64,000 bases of DNA, taken from positions 1,178,001 to 1,242,000 of the forward strand of contig CAWFHD010000001.1 of NCBI GenBank assembly GCA_963815475.1, given 5' to 3'. The notes beneath the pieces are model-generated. The model searched no databases. It saw only the letters and a program-made list of their open reading frames with translations, and was not told the origin of the DNA. Source of the DNA: Sulfopaludibacter sp963815475. GTDB taxonomy: Bacteria > Acidobacteriota > Terriglobia > Bryobacterales > Bryobacteraceae. Below are positions 41,935 to 49,750 of the stretch, one piece after another. Position numbers and translations under genes: made by a program. Position 1 is the first letter of the stretch. Every line of letters starts with the position of its first letter.

Positions 41935-42744
41935 ATGAAGAATCTCGACCGGGCACTGATAGTGAAGCCAGGCAGCAAGATCGCGCTCTCCGATATCGAT
42001 CCCGAAGATACGCACGGCGTGGACAAGAAGGGCGCGCAGAACATTCTGGAGAAGAACTGCGAGCGGCTGGCAGCACTGCAATACAGGCTTTATGCCGAAG
42101 CCAAGCGGGCGGTGCTAGTGGTGCTGCAGGGGATCGACGCCGCGGGCAAGGATGGGACCATCAAGCACGTAATGACGGGCCTCAATCCACAGGGCGTGAC
42201 CGTGACGCCCTTCAAAGTGCCGGAAGGGCCCGAGAAGCGCCACGACTATTTGTGGCGCATTCACAACGCCGTGCCGGAATCGGGGAAGATGGGGATCTTC
42301 AACCGGTCGCACTATGAGGATGTGCTGGTGGTGCGTGTGCATGACCTTGTGCCGAAATCGGTGTGGTCGAAGCGGTACGAGCAGATCAACGATTTCGAGC
42401 GCATGCTCACCGACAGCAACGTGACGATTGTGAAGTTTCTGCTTTACATCAGCAAGGAGGAGCAGGGCCGGCGTTTCCAGGAGCGTCTGGACGACAAGAC
42501 GAAGCGATGGAAATTTTCGCCGGCCGACGTCAAGGAGCGCGAGTATTGGGACCAGTACATTGAGGCGTACGACGAGATGTTGCGCAAGTGCAGCACGAAC
42601 AGTGCGCCGTGGTACGTGATTCCCTCGAATCATAAATGGTTCCGCAACCTGGCAGTGGCGCAGATTCTGGTGGACGTGATGCAGGGGATGAAGCTGAAGT
42701 TCCCTAAAGAGGCGCCGGGGCTGGATAAAATTCGGTTCGAGTGA
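41935..42744 (+). CDS. Polyphosphate kinase 2 family protein (polyphosphate:nucleotide phosphotransferase)
   Basis: 269 residues, usual for single-domain PPK2. Walker A-like loop VVLQGIDAAGKDGTIKHVM (about residues 62-80), lid arginines and EGPEKRHDYLWRIH, NRSHYEDVLVVRVH (Walker B-equivalent region), and the C-terminal WYVIPSNHKWFRNLAVAQILVD. These enzymes use polyphosphate to phosphorylate nucleoside mono- or diphosphates. TAGAAT (41920-41925) lies 9 bases before the ATG and no Shine-Dalgarno is seen, so the transcript may be leaderless. Only 25 bases separate it from the divergent maf start. Confidence 0.94.
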   Translation: MKNLDRALIVKPGSKIALSDIDPEDTHGVDKKGAQNILEKNCERLAALQYRLYAEAKRAVLVVLQGIDAAGKDGTIKHVMTGLNPQGVTVTPFKVPEGPEKRHDYLWRIHNAVPESGKMGIFNRSHYEDVLVVRVHDLVPKSVWSKRYEQINDFERMLTDSNVTIVKFLLYISKEEQGRRFQERLDDKTKRWKFSPADVKEREYWDQYIEAYDEMLRKCSTNSAPWYVIPSNHKWFRNLAVAQILVDVMQGMKLKFPKEAPGLDKIRFE

Positions 42745-42753
42745 AGGCCCGCG

Positions 42754-43434
42754 CTATTTGGGCAGCAGCGCTTCCCGGCGGTGTGTCAGGTTTTCGATTT
42801 CCGCGGGCAGAAATTTTTCGATCGGCATCGGACTTCCGTCCGGATTGCGCGCGTTCACCATATCCATGAAGACTTGATTACGAATGGTGAGGATGATGTT
42901 GGCCATGTCGTTGCTGGCGGAGCCCATCCTATCCTGATTCATTGCGCCCTGCATGCGGCCGATCAATTGGTCGCGGGTGGCATTTTCCTTGACCGCCTGC
43001 TTGAGGTCCGCGATGCTGCGGTTAAGCGTAACCAATGCGTAATTGCGCCGCTCGGAAATGGTCTGCACCATATCCTTGTGCCCCTGAGTGAAGCCATCGG
43101 CGAACAGCACTCCCGCGACGTTGATCACGGGAACCATACCGCGATTGCCGGCGTAGTAGGGTAGCTTGATCTCTTCACCGGGGGGAATGGCGTGCTGTTG
43201 CAAGGGCTCAATGGCGGAATCGTAATATCCCGTGGTGGCGGAGTAAACCGTGGACTGGGCATCGCGCAGCGTATAGATAAACACGAATGCCACCAGCGGC
43301 GCGGTGTAGTGATTTTTGACGGTGATGGTGGCGCCGCCCCCGGCGGGGTTCACGCTGGCCGTGGCCTCGACAGGCTGCTGCGTTTGTGCGGCGGCAATTG
43401 CGCCGAGCACGCAAAATAAAGCGATCAGCCGCAT
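42754..43434 (-). CDS. Exported protein of unknown function (226 aa)
   Basis: A signal peptide (MRLIALFCVLGAIAAAQT) precedes a beta-rich domain (EATASVNPAGGGATITVKNHYTAPLVAFVFIYTLRDAQ, PPGEEIKLPYYAGNRGMVPVINVAGVLFADG) and a helical C-terminal half rich in charged residues (QTISERRNYALVTLNRSIADLKQAV). No motif is recognised. The start at 43434 was chosen because it begins the signal peptide. It converges with PPK2 and lies back to back with the DUF721 gene. Confidence 0.78.
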   Translation of the reverse strand: MRLIALFCVLGAIAAAQTQQPVEATASVNPAGGGATITVKNHYTAPLVAFVFIYTLRDAQSTVYSATTGYYDSAIEPLQQHAIPPGEEIKLPYYAGNRGMVPVINVAGVLFADGFTQGHKDMVQTISERRNYALVTLNRSIADLKQAVKENATRDQLIGRMQGAMNQDRMGSASNDMANIILTIRNQVFMDMVNARNPDGSPMPIEKFLPAEIENLTHRREALLPK

Positions 43435-43479
43435 ACAAGGTTTCACTCTACCAATGATAAAATAAACGAACCACCTGAC

Positions 43480-43881
43480 ATGGAACGCGCCAGCAAGCTC
43501 ATCCGGGGACTGGGACTGCCCGCCGACACGATCAGTGCGGAAGAGCTGGCATGCGCCGCCTGGCCGCACGCTGTCGGCAAGAAAGTAGCTTCCCATACGC
43601 GCGCGCAGAAATTGGTGCGCACGCGGTTGGTAATCGAAGTGGAAGATCACATCTGGCAGCGTCAGCTTTTTACGCTAAGCCGCACCATCCTGCAGAATCT
43701 GGAAAAGTCTTTAGGGAGCGGGCTTATCGACGATCTGGAGTTCCGCGTGGTTCCTCGACGTCGAGAACCGCAGCGCGCAGCGGAGGCGCTTCCTGGATTG
43801 TTCGCGGACGAAGCCAACGGCATCGAAGATCCGGTGATGCGCAGCATCTATCGAGCGGCGCGGAAAAAGGCGTTGGCGTGA
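43480..43881 (+). CDS. DUF721 (DciA-like) protein
   Basis: 133 residues with the DUF721 core: WPHAVGKKVASHTRAQKLVRTRLVIEVEDHIWQRQLFTLSRTILQNLEKSLG. DciA, the best-studied DUF721 protein, helps load the replicative helicase; short DUF721 proteins in other phyla are likely equivalents but this is not proven. The stop overlaps the GTG start of gatC (GTGA at 43878-43881), which places it in the gatCA transcript. It is preceded by a -10-like GATAAAAT at 43454-43461. Confidence 0.85.
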   Translation: MERASKLIRGLGLPADTISAEELACAAWPHAVGKKVASHTRAQKLVRTRLVIEVEDHIWQRQLFTLSRTILQNLEKSLGSGLIDDLEFRVVPRRREPQRAAEALPGLFADEANGIEDPVMRSIYRAARKKALA

Positions 43882-44171
43882 AGATCACCGAAAAAGAGGT
43901 GCGTTATGTTGCAGGGCTGGCGAACCTGACGCTAACCGACACCGAGGTTGCCAAGCTGCAAGGCGACCTGGACGGCATTCTGGAGCATTTCGAGCAGCTC
44001 AATCGTGCCGATACCAGCGACGTAGAACCAATGGCGCAAGTTCTCTTTGGCGATGCCGACACTCTGCGCGACGATGTCATAGTTCCACCGCTAGGCAACG
44101 AAGCGGCGTTGGCGAATGCGCCGCAGCCGGGCGCAGGCTACTTCAAGGTCCCCATAGTCATCGAACGTTAA
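43878..44171 (+). CDS. gatC: Aspartyl/glutamyl-tRNA amidotransferase subunit C
   Basis: 97 residues starting at a GTG overlapping the previous stop. The GatC pattern is present: KITEKEVRYVAGLANLTLTDTEVAKLQGDLDGILEHFEQLNRADTSDVEPM and LRDDVIVPPLGNEAALANAPQPGAGYFKVPIVI. GatC clamps GatA and GatB in the complex that amidates Glu-tRNA(Gln) and Asp-tRNA(Asn). gatA follows after 13 bases; gatB is not in the window. Confidence 0.95.
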   Translation: MKITEKEVRYVAGLANLTLTDTEVAKLQGDLDGILEHFEQLNRADTSDVEPMAQVLFGDADTLRDDVIVPPLGNEAALANAPQPGAGYFKVPIVIER

Positions 44172-44184
44172 CGCGATTGCGGCA

Positions 44185-45618
44185 ATGGACATTCCATCCT
44201 TAACCATCGACCGGGTCCGGGCTGGGCTCGGCGCACGAGCCTTCAGCGCGGTGGAACTCGCCACCGAAGCCCTGCGCTTCGCGGAGTCGGAGAACCCAAA
44301 GACGAACGCGTATTTGCGCTTTTCGCCGGAACGCGCTCTGGCCGCGGCGGCGCGTGTAGATGCGAAGATCGCGTCCGGCGAAGATGCAGGACCGCTTGCG
44401 GGCGTGCCAATCGCGGTGAAGGACGTGATCGTCACAAAGGGTGTGCGGACCACCTGCGGATCGAAGCTGCTGGCGAATTATGTGCCACCATACGACGCGA
44501 CGGCGATCGTACGGATTGAGCAGGCGGGCGGCGTGATTCTGGGCAAGACCAATTGCGACGAATTCGCCATGGGGTCGTCGAACGAGAACTCGGCGTTCGG
44601 ACCGGTGCGCAATCCGGTAGCTCCGGACCGCGTGCCCGGCGGATCGAGCGGTGGTTCGGCGGCGGCGGTGGCGCAGGGAACGGCAGTGGTGTCGTTGGGC
44701 TCGGACACCGGCGGATCGGTGCGGCAACCGGCATCGTTCTGCGGTGTGGTCGGGGTGACACCGACTTACGGGCGTGTGTCGCGATACGGACTAACGGCGT
44801 TTGCGAGTTCGCTGGATCACATCGGGCCGTTCGCGCGATCGGTGAAAGACGCGGCGACATTGCTGCGCGTAATGGCGGGGCTGGACGTATGCGATGCCAC
44901 ATCGGCGAGCGCGCCTGTGCCGAATTATTCAGCGCTACTCGACGGCAACGTAAAAGGGCTGAAGCTGGGACTGCCGCGCGAGTATCTAAAGGAATTGACG
45001 GGCGAATCGGCGGACCTGATTTTCCAGGGCGTGGAGCAGTTGAAGGGCCTGGGCTGCGAGGTTCGCGAGATCAGCATGCCGGCGACGGAGTACGCGATCG
45101 CCTGTTACTACGTGATTGCGACGGCTGAGGCCAGCTCGAATCTGGCGCGCTACGACGGCGTGCGATACACTACGCGCTCGGCGCATTCCGAAACGCTGGC
45201 GGAGATGTATCGCAACACACGCGGAGAGGGCTTTGGAGCGGAATGCAAGCGACGCATCATGCTGGGAACCTATGTGCTGAGCGCCGGCTATTATGACGCA
45301 TACTATTTGAAGGCGCAAAAAGTGCGGGCGTTGGTTGCGCGCGATTTTGCGAATGCGTTCGCGGAGGTGGATGCGATAGTGGCGCCGGTTTCTCCGTTTC
45401 CGGCATTCAAGCTGGGGGAGAAGGTGGACGATCCGCTGGCAATGTACCTCTCGGACATTTTTACGATCACGGGCAGCCTGGCGGGAGTTCCGTGCATGAG
45501 CGTTCCGTGCGGAAAAACCGCGGAAGGGTTGCCGGTCGGAATGCAGATATTGACGCGGCATTTCGACGAGGCCACGATGTTTCGAATCGCCGATGCCTTT
45601 GAAAAGGTCACGGTCTAA
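44185..45618 (+). CDS. gatA: Aspartyl/glutamyl-tRNA amidotransferase subunit A
   Basis: 477 residues, usual length. Amidase-signature family: catalytic Lys in GVPIAVKDVIVTKG, the Gly/Ser-rich GGSSGGSAAAVAQG with the cis-Ser, and nucleophile Ser in SLGSDTGGSVRQPASFCGVVG. It hydrolyses glutamine and channels ammonia to GatB for transamidation. Encoded directly behind gatC. Acidobacteria generally rely on this route for Gln-tRNA or Asn-tRNA, consistent with the complex being needed. Confidence 0.97.
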   Translation: MDIPSLTIDRVRAGLGARAFSAVELATEALRFAESENPKTNAYLRFSPERALAAAARVDAKIASGEDAGPLAGVPIAVKDVIVTKGVRTTCGSKLLANYVPPYDATAIVRIEQAGGVILGKTNCDEFAMGSSNENSAFGPVRNPVAPDRVPGGSSGGSAAAVAQGTAVVSLGSDTGGSVRQPASFCGVVGVTPTYGRVSRYGLTAFASSLDHIGPFARSVKDAATLLRVMAGLDVCDATSASAPVPNYSALLDGNVKGLKLGLPREYLKELTGESADLIFQGVEQLKGLGCEVREISMPATEYAIACYYVIATAEASSNLARYDGVRYTTRSAHSETLAEMYRNTRGEGFGAECKRRIMLGTYVLSAGYYDAYYLKAQKVRALVARDFANAFAEVDAIVAPVSPFPAFKLGEKVDDPLAMYLSDIFTITGSLAGVPCMSVPCGKTAEGLPVGMQILTRHFDEATMFRIADAFEKVTV

Positions 45619-45648
45619 GGTTGTTTCGCAGGAGAAGAGGAGAACAAA

Positions 45649-46260
45649 ATGCCATTCACACTACCGCAGTTGCCGTATGCTCCGGATGCGCTGGAGCCTC
45701 ACATCGACAAAATGACGATGGAGATCCATCACGGCAAGCATCACAACGCTTACGTCACCAACCTGAACAAAGCTTTGGAATCGGCTCCCAATCTGGCCGA
45801 TAAGACGATTGAACAACTGCTGGCGGATAATTGCGCGATTGTTCCGGAGAACATTCGCACTGCCGTGCGCAACAATGGCGGCGGGCACATCAACCATTCG
45901 ATGTTCTGGAAGATTATGGGACCGGGCGCGGGTGGACCGCCGATAGGAAATGTCGGACAGGCAATCAGCGCCACGTTCGGCAGCTTCGACGCGTTTAAGG
46001 AGAAGTTCAATGCGGCGGGCGCCGGGCGATTCGGCAGCGGCTGGGCGTGGCTGGTGAAGGCGGGTGGAAAGATCGACATCATTTCCAGCCCGAACCAGGA
46101 CAGCCCGGTGATGGAAGGCAAATACCCCGTGATGGGGCTGGATGTTTGGGAGCACGCGTACTATTTGAAGTATCAAAACCGCCGGCCGGACTATATGACG
46201 GCATGGTGGAACGTAGTAAATTGGCAGGAAATCGAAGACAGGTTTAACGTCGGCAAGTAG
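45649..46260 (+). CDS. Superoxide dismutase (Fe/Mn family)
   Basis: 203 residues. Metal ligands are seen in order: His in MTMEIHHGKHHNAYV, His in GGGHINHSMFWKIM, and Asp/His in LDVWEHAYYLKYQNRRPDY. The GGGHINHSMFW and DVWEHAYY contexts are of the Fe/Mn family; whether Mn, Fe or cambialistic cannot be settled by eye. AGGAGA lies 6 bases before the ATG. No signal peptide, so it is cytoplasmic. The transhydrogenase gene follows 49 bases later, pairing two oxidative-stress functions. Confidence 0.96.
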   Translation: MPFTLPQLPYAPDALEPHIDKMTMEIHHGKHHNAYVTNLNKALESAPNLADKTIEQLLADNCAIVPENIRTAVRNNGGGHINHSMFWKIMGPGAGGPPIGNVGQAISATFGSFDAFKEKFNAAGAGRFGSGWAWLVKAGGKIDIISSPNQDSPVMEGKYPVMGLDVWEHAYYLKYQNRRPDYMTAWWNVVNWQEIEDRFNVGK

Positions 46261-46278
46261 CCACTGTAACCCGAAGCA

Positions 46279-46301
46279 GGCCGGTGGCGACCCCACCGGC
46301 C
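46279..46301 (+). promoter_or_regulatory. Stable hairpin before the transhydrogenase start
   Basis: GGCCGGTGG (46279-46287) and CCACCGGCC (46293-46301) are perfect 9-bp arms around a 5-base loop, all GC-rich. It ends 8 bases before the ATG at 46310, in the place of the ribosome binding site, and no Shine-Dalgarno is visible. It may block ribosome entry, attenuate or protect the upstream message. Confidence 0.7.
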
Positions 46302-46309
46302 ACCACTAA

Positions 46310-47695
46310 ATGCAAAAATTCGACCTCATCGTTATCGGCTCCGGGCCCGCGGGGCAGCGTGCAGCCATACAGGCGGCGAAGTGTGGCAAGCACGTGGTGG
46401 TGGTCGAGCAGCGGGAAATCGTTGGCGGCACCTGCATCAACACCGGCACCATCCCCAGCAAGACCATGCGGGAAGCGGTGCTCCATCTTTCGGGGTTCCA
46501 ATTCCAGGGCATCTATGGCTCTAATTACCGGGTGAAGGATAAGATCACCATCGCGGATCTCAACTTCCGCGCGAGCCAGGTGATCAAGACGGAAGTGGAC
46601 GTCACGCAGGCGCAGCTTTCGCGCAATGGCGTATCGGTGATCATGGCAAAGGCCAGTTTTCTGGACGCAACACATGTGCGCATCGAGAACTCTCGCGGCC
46701 AGGCCGACCTGGAAGCGCCGCTGATCCTGATTGCCACCGGCACCAAGCCAGCGGTGTCGCCGCTAGTGCCGCTTAACGGCCGAAACATCATCAATAGCGA
46801 CCAGATTCTGAGCATTCCCGAGGTTCCCAAGACCTTCATTGTGGTGGGTGGCGGCGTGATCGGCGTGGAGTACGCGTGCATGTTCGCGATTCTCGGGTCG
46901 CGTGTGATCCTGGTGGAGAAGCGGCCGCGACTGCTCGAGTTCGCCGATAACGAAATGGTGGAGGCGCTTTCGTACCATCTGCGCGATCACCGCGTGACCA
47001 TGCGGACCAACGAAGAGGTTGCCAGTGTGGAAGAGACTCCCGACGGCGGCGTGGTGGCGAACCTGAAAAGCAACAAGCGCATCTCAGGGGATGCACTGCT
47101 CTACGCAGTGGGCCGGCAAGGCAATGTTGACGAACTCAACCTGGCGGCGGCCGGTCTGGAAGCGGACAGCCGCGGCCGTATCGCCGTGGACGCGGAATTC
47201 CGCACCAAGGTGCCGAGCATCTTCGCGGCCGGCGATGTGATCGGATTTCCCAGCTTGGCGTCGGTTTCCATGGAGCAGGGGCGCTTGGCCGCGGCGAACG
47301 CTTTCGGCTTGAAGGTGCATTCGAACCCGGCCACGTATCCCTATGGCATCTATACCATTCCCGAGATCTCCTTCGCCGGCAAGACCGAGGAGCAATTGAC
47401 GGACGAGGACGTACCGTACGAAGTAGGCGTGGCGTACTATCGCGAGACGGCCCGCGGGGCGATTCGCGGAGACACCACGGGGCGGCTGAAATTGATCTTT
47501 CACCGTGAAACGCGGGCGATTCTGGGGGTGCACATCATCGGCGAGGGCGCATCCGAGCTGGTGCACATCGGGCAGGCCGTGATGACGCTCAAGGGTACCA
47601 TCGATTACTTTGTGGATACGGTGTTTAACTACCCTACGTTGGCGGAATGCTACAAACAAGCGGCCTTTAACGGGGTGAACAAACTTCGCAATTAG
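46310..47695 (+). CDS. sthA: Soluble pyridine nucleotide transhydrogenase (SthA/UdhA type)
   Basis: 461 residues. FAD-binding GSGPAGQRAAIQAAKCGKHVVVVE, NAD(P)-binding VVGGGVIGVEYACMFAILGS, and DVIGFPSLASVSMEQGR for the second FAD site. In the redox helix the sequence is GGTCINTGTIPSK: the second Cys of dihydrolipoamide dehydrogenases is a Thr, as in soluble transhydrogenases, which need no disulfide. It interconverts NADPH and NAD. The C-terminal dimerisation domain is complete. It follows the superoxide dismutase gene behind a stable hairpin. Confidence 0.93.
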   Translation: MQKFDLIVIGSGPAGQRAAIQAAKCGKHVVVVEQREIVGGTCINTGTIPSKTMREAVLHLSGFQFQGIYGSNYRVKDKITIADLNFRASQVIKTEVDVTQAQLSRNGVSVIMAKASFLDATHVRIENSRGQADLEAPLILIATGTKPAVSPLVPLNGRNIINSDQILSIPEVPKTFIVVGGGVIGVEYACMFAILGSRVILVEKRPRLLEFADNEMVEALSYHLRDHRVTMRTNEEVASVEETPDGGVVANLKSNKRISGDALLYAVGRQGNVDELNLAAAGLEADSRGRIAVDAEFRTKVPSIFAAGDVIGFPSLASVSMEQGRLAAANAFGLKVHSNPATYPYGIYTIPEISFAGKTEEQLTDEDVPYEVGVAYYRETARGAIRGDTTGRLKLIFHRETRAILGVHIIGEGASELVHIGQAVMTLKGTIDYFVDTVFNYPTLAECYKQAAFNGVNKLRN

Positions 47696-47726
47696 CTCTG
47701 GGCCTGTTAACCTAGAAGTGTCCACG

Positions 47727-48011
47727 ATGCTCACTAAGACCGTTAGATCCCGTTTTGACCATGCACCAGGCGAAAAGGTGGAAGGGTGCACGATCATTGA
47801 GAGGAAGGTGATTATTCCACCCATCCCCTCGGAACGCCGACTGGGCGTTTACGACTACCTGGTGGAAGTGCCCCCAGCGCCCGAGAAGCCAGTGAAGGCT
47901 CGCGCTGTGCGGAAGACGTCAGCGGCGCCGTCGTCAGCGCCAGAAGGCTTTACGCGGGCGACTCCCGATGAGCGCCCCGCGGGACTGATTCGCCGGTTGC
48001 CGCAACGGTAG
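47727..48011 (+). CDS. Small protein of unknown function (94 aa)
   Basis: The ATG at 47727 opens LTKTVRSRFDHAPGEKVEGCTIIERKVIIPPIPSERRLGVYDYLVEVPP, then a Pro/Ala/Arg-rich tail. No family recognised. A GTG at 47718 is an alternative start. It fills the gap between sthA and the convergent prmA, and the coding look of the first 55 residues (no low-complexity, plausible strands) is the only support; the tail is of shadow-like composition. Confidence 0.5.
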   Translation: MLTKTVRSRFDHAPGEKVEGCTIIERKVIIPPIPSERRLGVYDYLVEVPPAPEKPVKARAVRKTSAAPSSAPEGFTRATPDERPAGLIRRLPQR

Positions 48012-48034
48012 TTCGGCCAAGAGGCGCCGCCCCG

Positions 48035-48802
48035 TTACGATCTCGGCTGGGTGAGGGCGTGTGCGATCAGCGCCCAGTTGCCCTTTAGGCGGACTTCGCT
48101 CGGTTGGGGCAGCGCGGCTTTCACTGTTTCCACTTCGTTTAATTCGAAGCCGCTCGCCAGCAGAGTGCCGCCCGGACGCAATACTCTTTGGAGATCGGAC
48201 TTCAGCATCAGGATGGCTTCCGGGCTGATGTTTGCCACCACCAAGTCGACCGATTGCGAGGCGACGGCGTCTACCGATCCCACAAACGCGTCGCCGGCGA
48301 TCGCCACCGCCACCGGATCGGTGTCGCAAGCGTAGACCTTCCCTGCCCCGAGAAGGCGGGCGACCTGAGCCAAAATTCCCGAACCTGTTCCGACATCGAG
48401 CACGGCCATGCCGGGCCGGATGCGCTCTTCCAGCGCTTCGATACACAAACGCGTGGTTTCGTGAACGCCTGTGCCGAATGCCATCCCCGGATTCACTGCA
48501 ATGCGGAAGCGGCCGGCAGGCGCCGGGTCGTCGCGCCATTCGGGCACCAGAAAGAAGCGATGCCCCACCTCCATGGGCTGAAGCAGATCGCGCGAGGACT
48601 GCACCCAATCGCGCTCCTCTTCCAGGCGGAACGTGGAGCCGGGGAAGAGTCGCTGAAGTTCGTCGCGGTTGGCTGCGTCGTCAAAAAACGCGCGCACGCG
48701 CGACGGCGAGAGCTCCACGATTCCGGCCGATTGCTGCTCCCACAATTCGGCGATGAGCAAATCGCGGTCCTCCGGATCGCATTCAATTTCGAGTGAAAAC
48801 AT
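48035..48802 (-). CDS. prmA: Ribosomal protein L11 methyltransferase
   Basis: 255 residues, a little shorter than the usual 290. The N-terminal domain ends before AVNPGMAFGTGVHETTRLCIEAL, the PrmA signature, followed by SAM-binding VLDVGTGSGILAQVARLLGAGKVYACDTDPVAV and VVANIS. PrmA methylates ribosomal protein L11. The first about 90 residues keep the PrmA fold pattern (EDRDLLIAELWEQQSAGIVEL). Lone minus-strand gene, back to back with the DapA-family gene. Confidence 0.93.
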   Translation of the reverse strand: MFSLEIECDPEDRDLLIAELWEQQSAGIVELSPSRVRAFFDDAANRDELQRLFPGSTFRLEEERDWVQSSRDLLQPMEVGHRFFLVPEWRDDPAPAGRFRIAVNPGMAFGTGVHETTRLCIEALEERIRPGMAVLDVGTGSGILAQVARLLGAGKVYACDTDPVAVAIAGDAFVGSVDAVASQSVDLVVANISPEAILMLKSDLQRVLRPGGTLLASGFELNEVETVKAALPQPSEVRLKGNWALIAHALTQPRS

Positions 48803-48865
48803 GGTGAGGCTTACAGGCTATGTTCGCACATCCGGCTACTTTTGCTAAGGTGGAATTTACCCGCC

Positions 48866-49750
48866 ATGAAACTGCAAGGAATCTATCCGCCGATCACGAC
48901 GCCGTTCGACCACACCGGCAATATTTACGTCTCCAAGGTGCAGCACAACGTGGAGAAGTGGAACCGGACGAAGCTCTCGGGATACGTAGTAATGGGCTCG
49001 ACGGGAGAAAGCGTGATGCTGACTACCGAAGAAAAATTCACCATGTGGGAGTTGGTGGCGAAGCATGCCGACGCGGAAAGGCTGCTGATTGCGGGCACCG
49101 GCGTGGAGAGCGTGCGCGAGACGGTGTGCCTGACCAACCGCGCTGCCGAGATGGGCTACAAGGCAGCGATGGTGCGGACTCCGCATTATTACAAGAACCT
49201 TGTCAATCGCGCCGACGCGCAGGCGCTGTATTACCGCACGGTGGCCGATCAGTCGAAGATTCCGCTGATCATCTACAACTGGCCGCAGGCCACCGGCGTC
49301 GATATCCCGGTGGAAGCGGTGGTGGCGATCTCGGAGCACCCCAACGTGATCGCGATTAAAGAGAGCTCGGGCAGCATGGAGAAGGTGATGCAGATGATCC
49401 GCGAAGTGCGGCCCGGATTTCAGGTGCTGGTGGGGTCGGCGCCAACGCTGTGGCCGTCGCTGCTCATGGGCGCGTGCGGCGCGATCCTGGCATATGCGAA
49501 TGCTGCGCCGTATTCGGTGATCGCAATCTGGGAAGCGTTCCGGCAGCGCGATGAGGCGGCGGGGCTCGACTGGCAGAACCGGATCGGCAAGGCATCCACG
49601 CTGGTGACGTCGAAGTATGGCGTGCCGGGGTTGAAGTATGCAATGGACTTGAATGGGTATTACGGCGGTCCGCCGAGGCTGCCTTTGAGTGTGCCCGGGG
49701 CAGAGGCGAAGCGTGAGATCGAGGAAGCTTTCAAGGATTTGAAGGGCTAG
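48866..49750 (+). CDS. DapA-family (dihydrodipicolinate synthase-like) lyase
   Basis: 294 residues, the usual length of this TIM-barrel family. Signature elements: GYVVMGSTGESVMLTTEEK (the GTTGE block), Tyr in IYNWPQATGVD, and the Schiff-base Lys in IAIKESSGSMEK. GSTGE and YNWP rather than YNVP suggest a divergent member, e.g. a 4-hydroxy-2-oxoglutarate aldolase or other pyruvate-dependent aldolase, so true DapA function is not certain. The ATG at 48866 begins MKLQGIYPPITTPF as in the family. It converges with murJ, the two sharing the bases CTAG at their stops. Confidence 0.88.
   Translation: MKLQGIYPPITTPFDHTGNIYVSKVQHNVEKWNRTKLSGYVVMGSTGESVMLTTEEKFTMWELVAKHADAERLLIAGTGVESVRETVCLTNRAAEMGYKAAMVRTPHYYKNLVNRADAQALYYRTVADQSKIPLIIYNWPQATGVDIPVEAVVAISEHPNVIAIKESSGSMEKVMQMIREVRPGFQVLVGSAPTLWPSLLMGACGAILAYANAAPYSVIAIWEAFRQRDEAAGLDWQNRIGKASTLVTSKYGVPGLKYAMDLNGYYGGPPRLPLSVPGAEAKREIEEAFKDLKG

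Noticed and set aside
49747..49750. Convergent stop-codon overlap (CTAG) of the DapA-like gene and murJ as a regulatory antisense signal
   Set aside because: A 4-base overlap of convergent stops is common in compact genomes and carries no further signal here.
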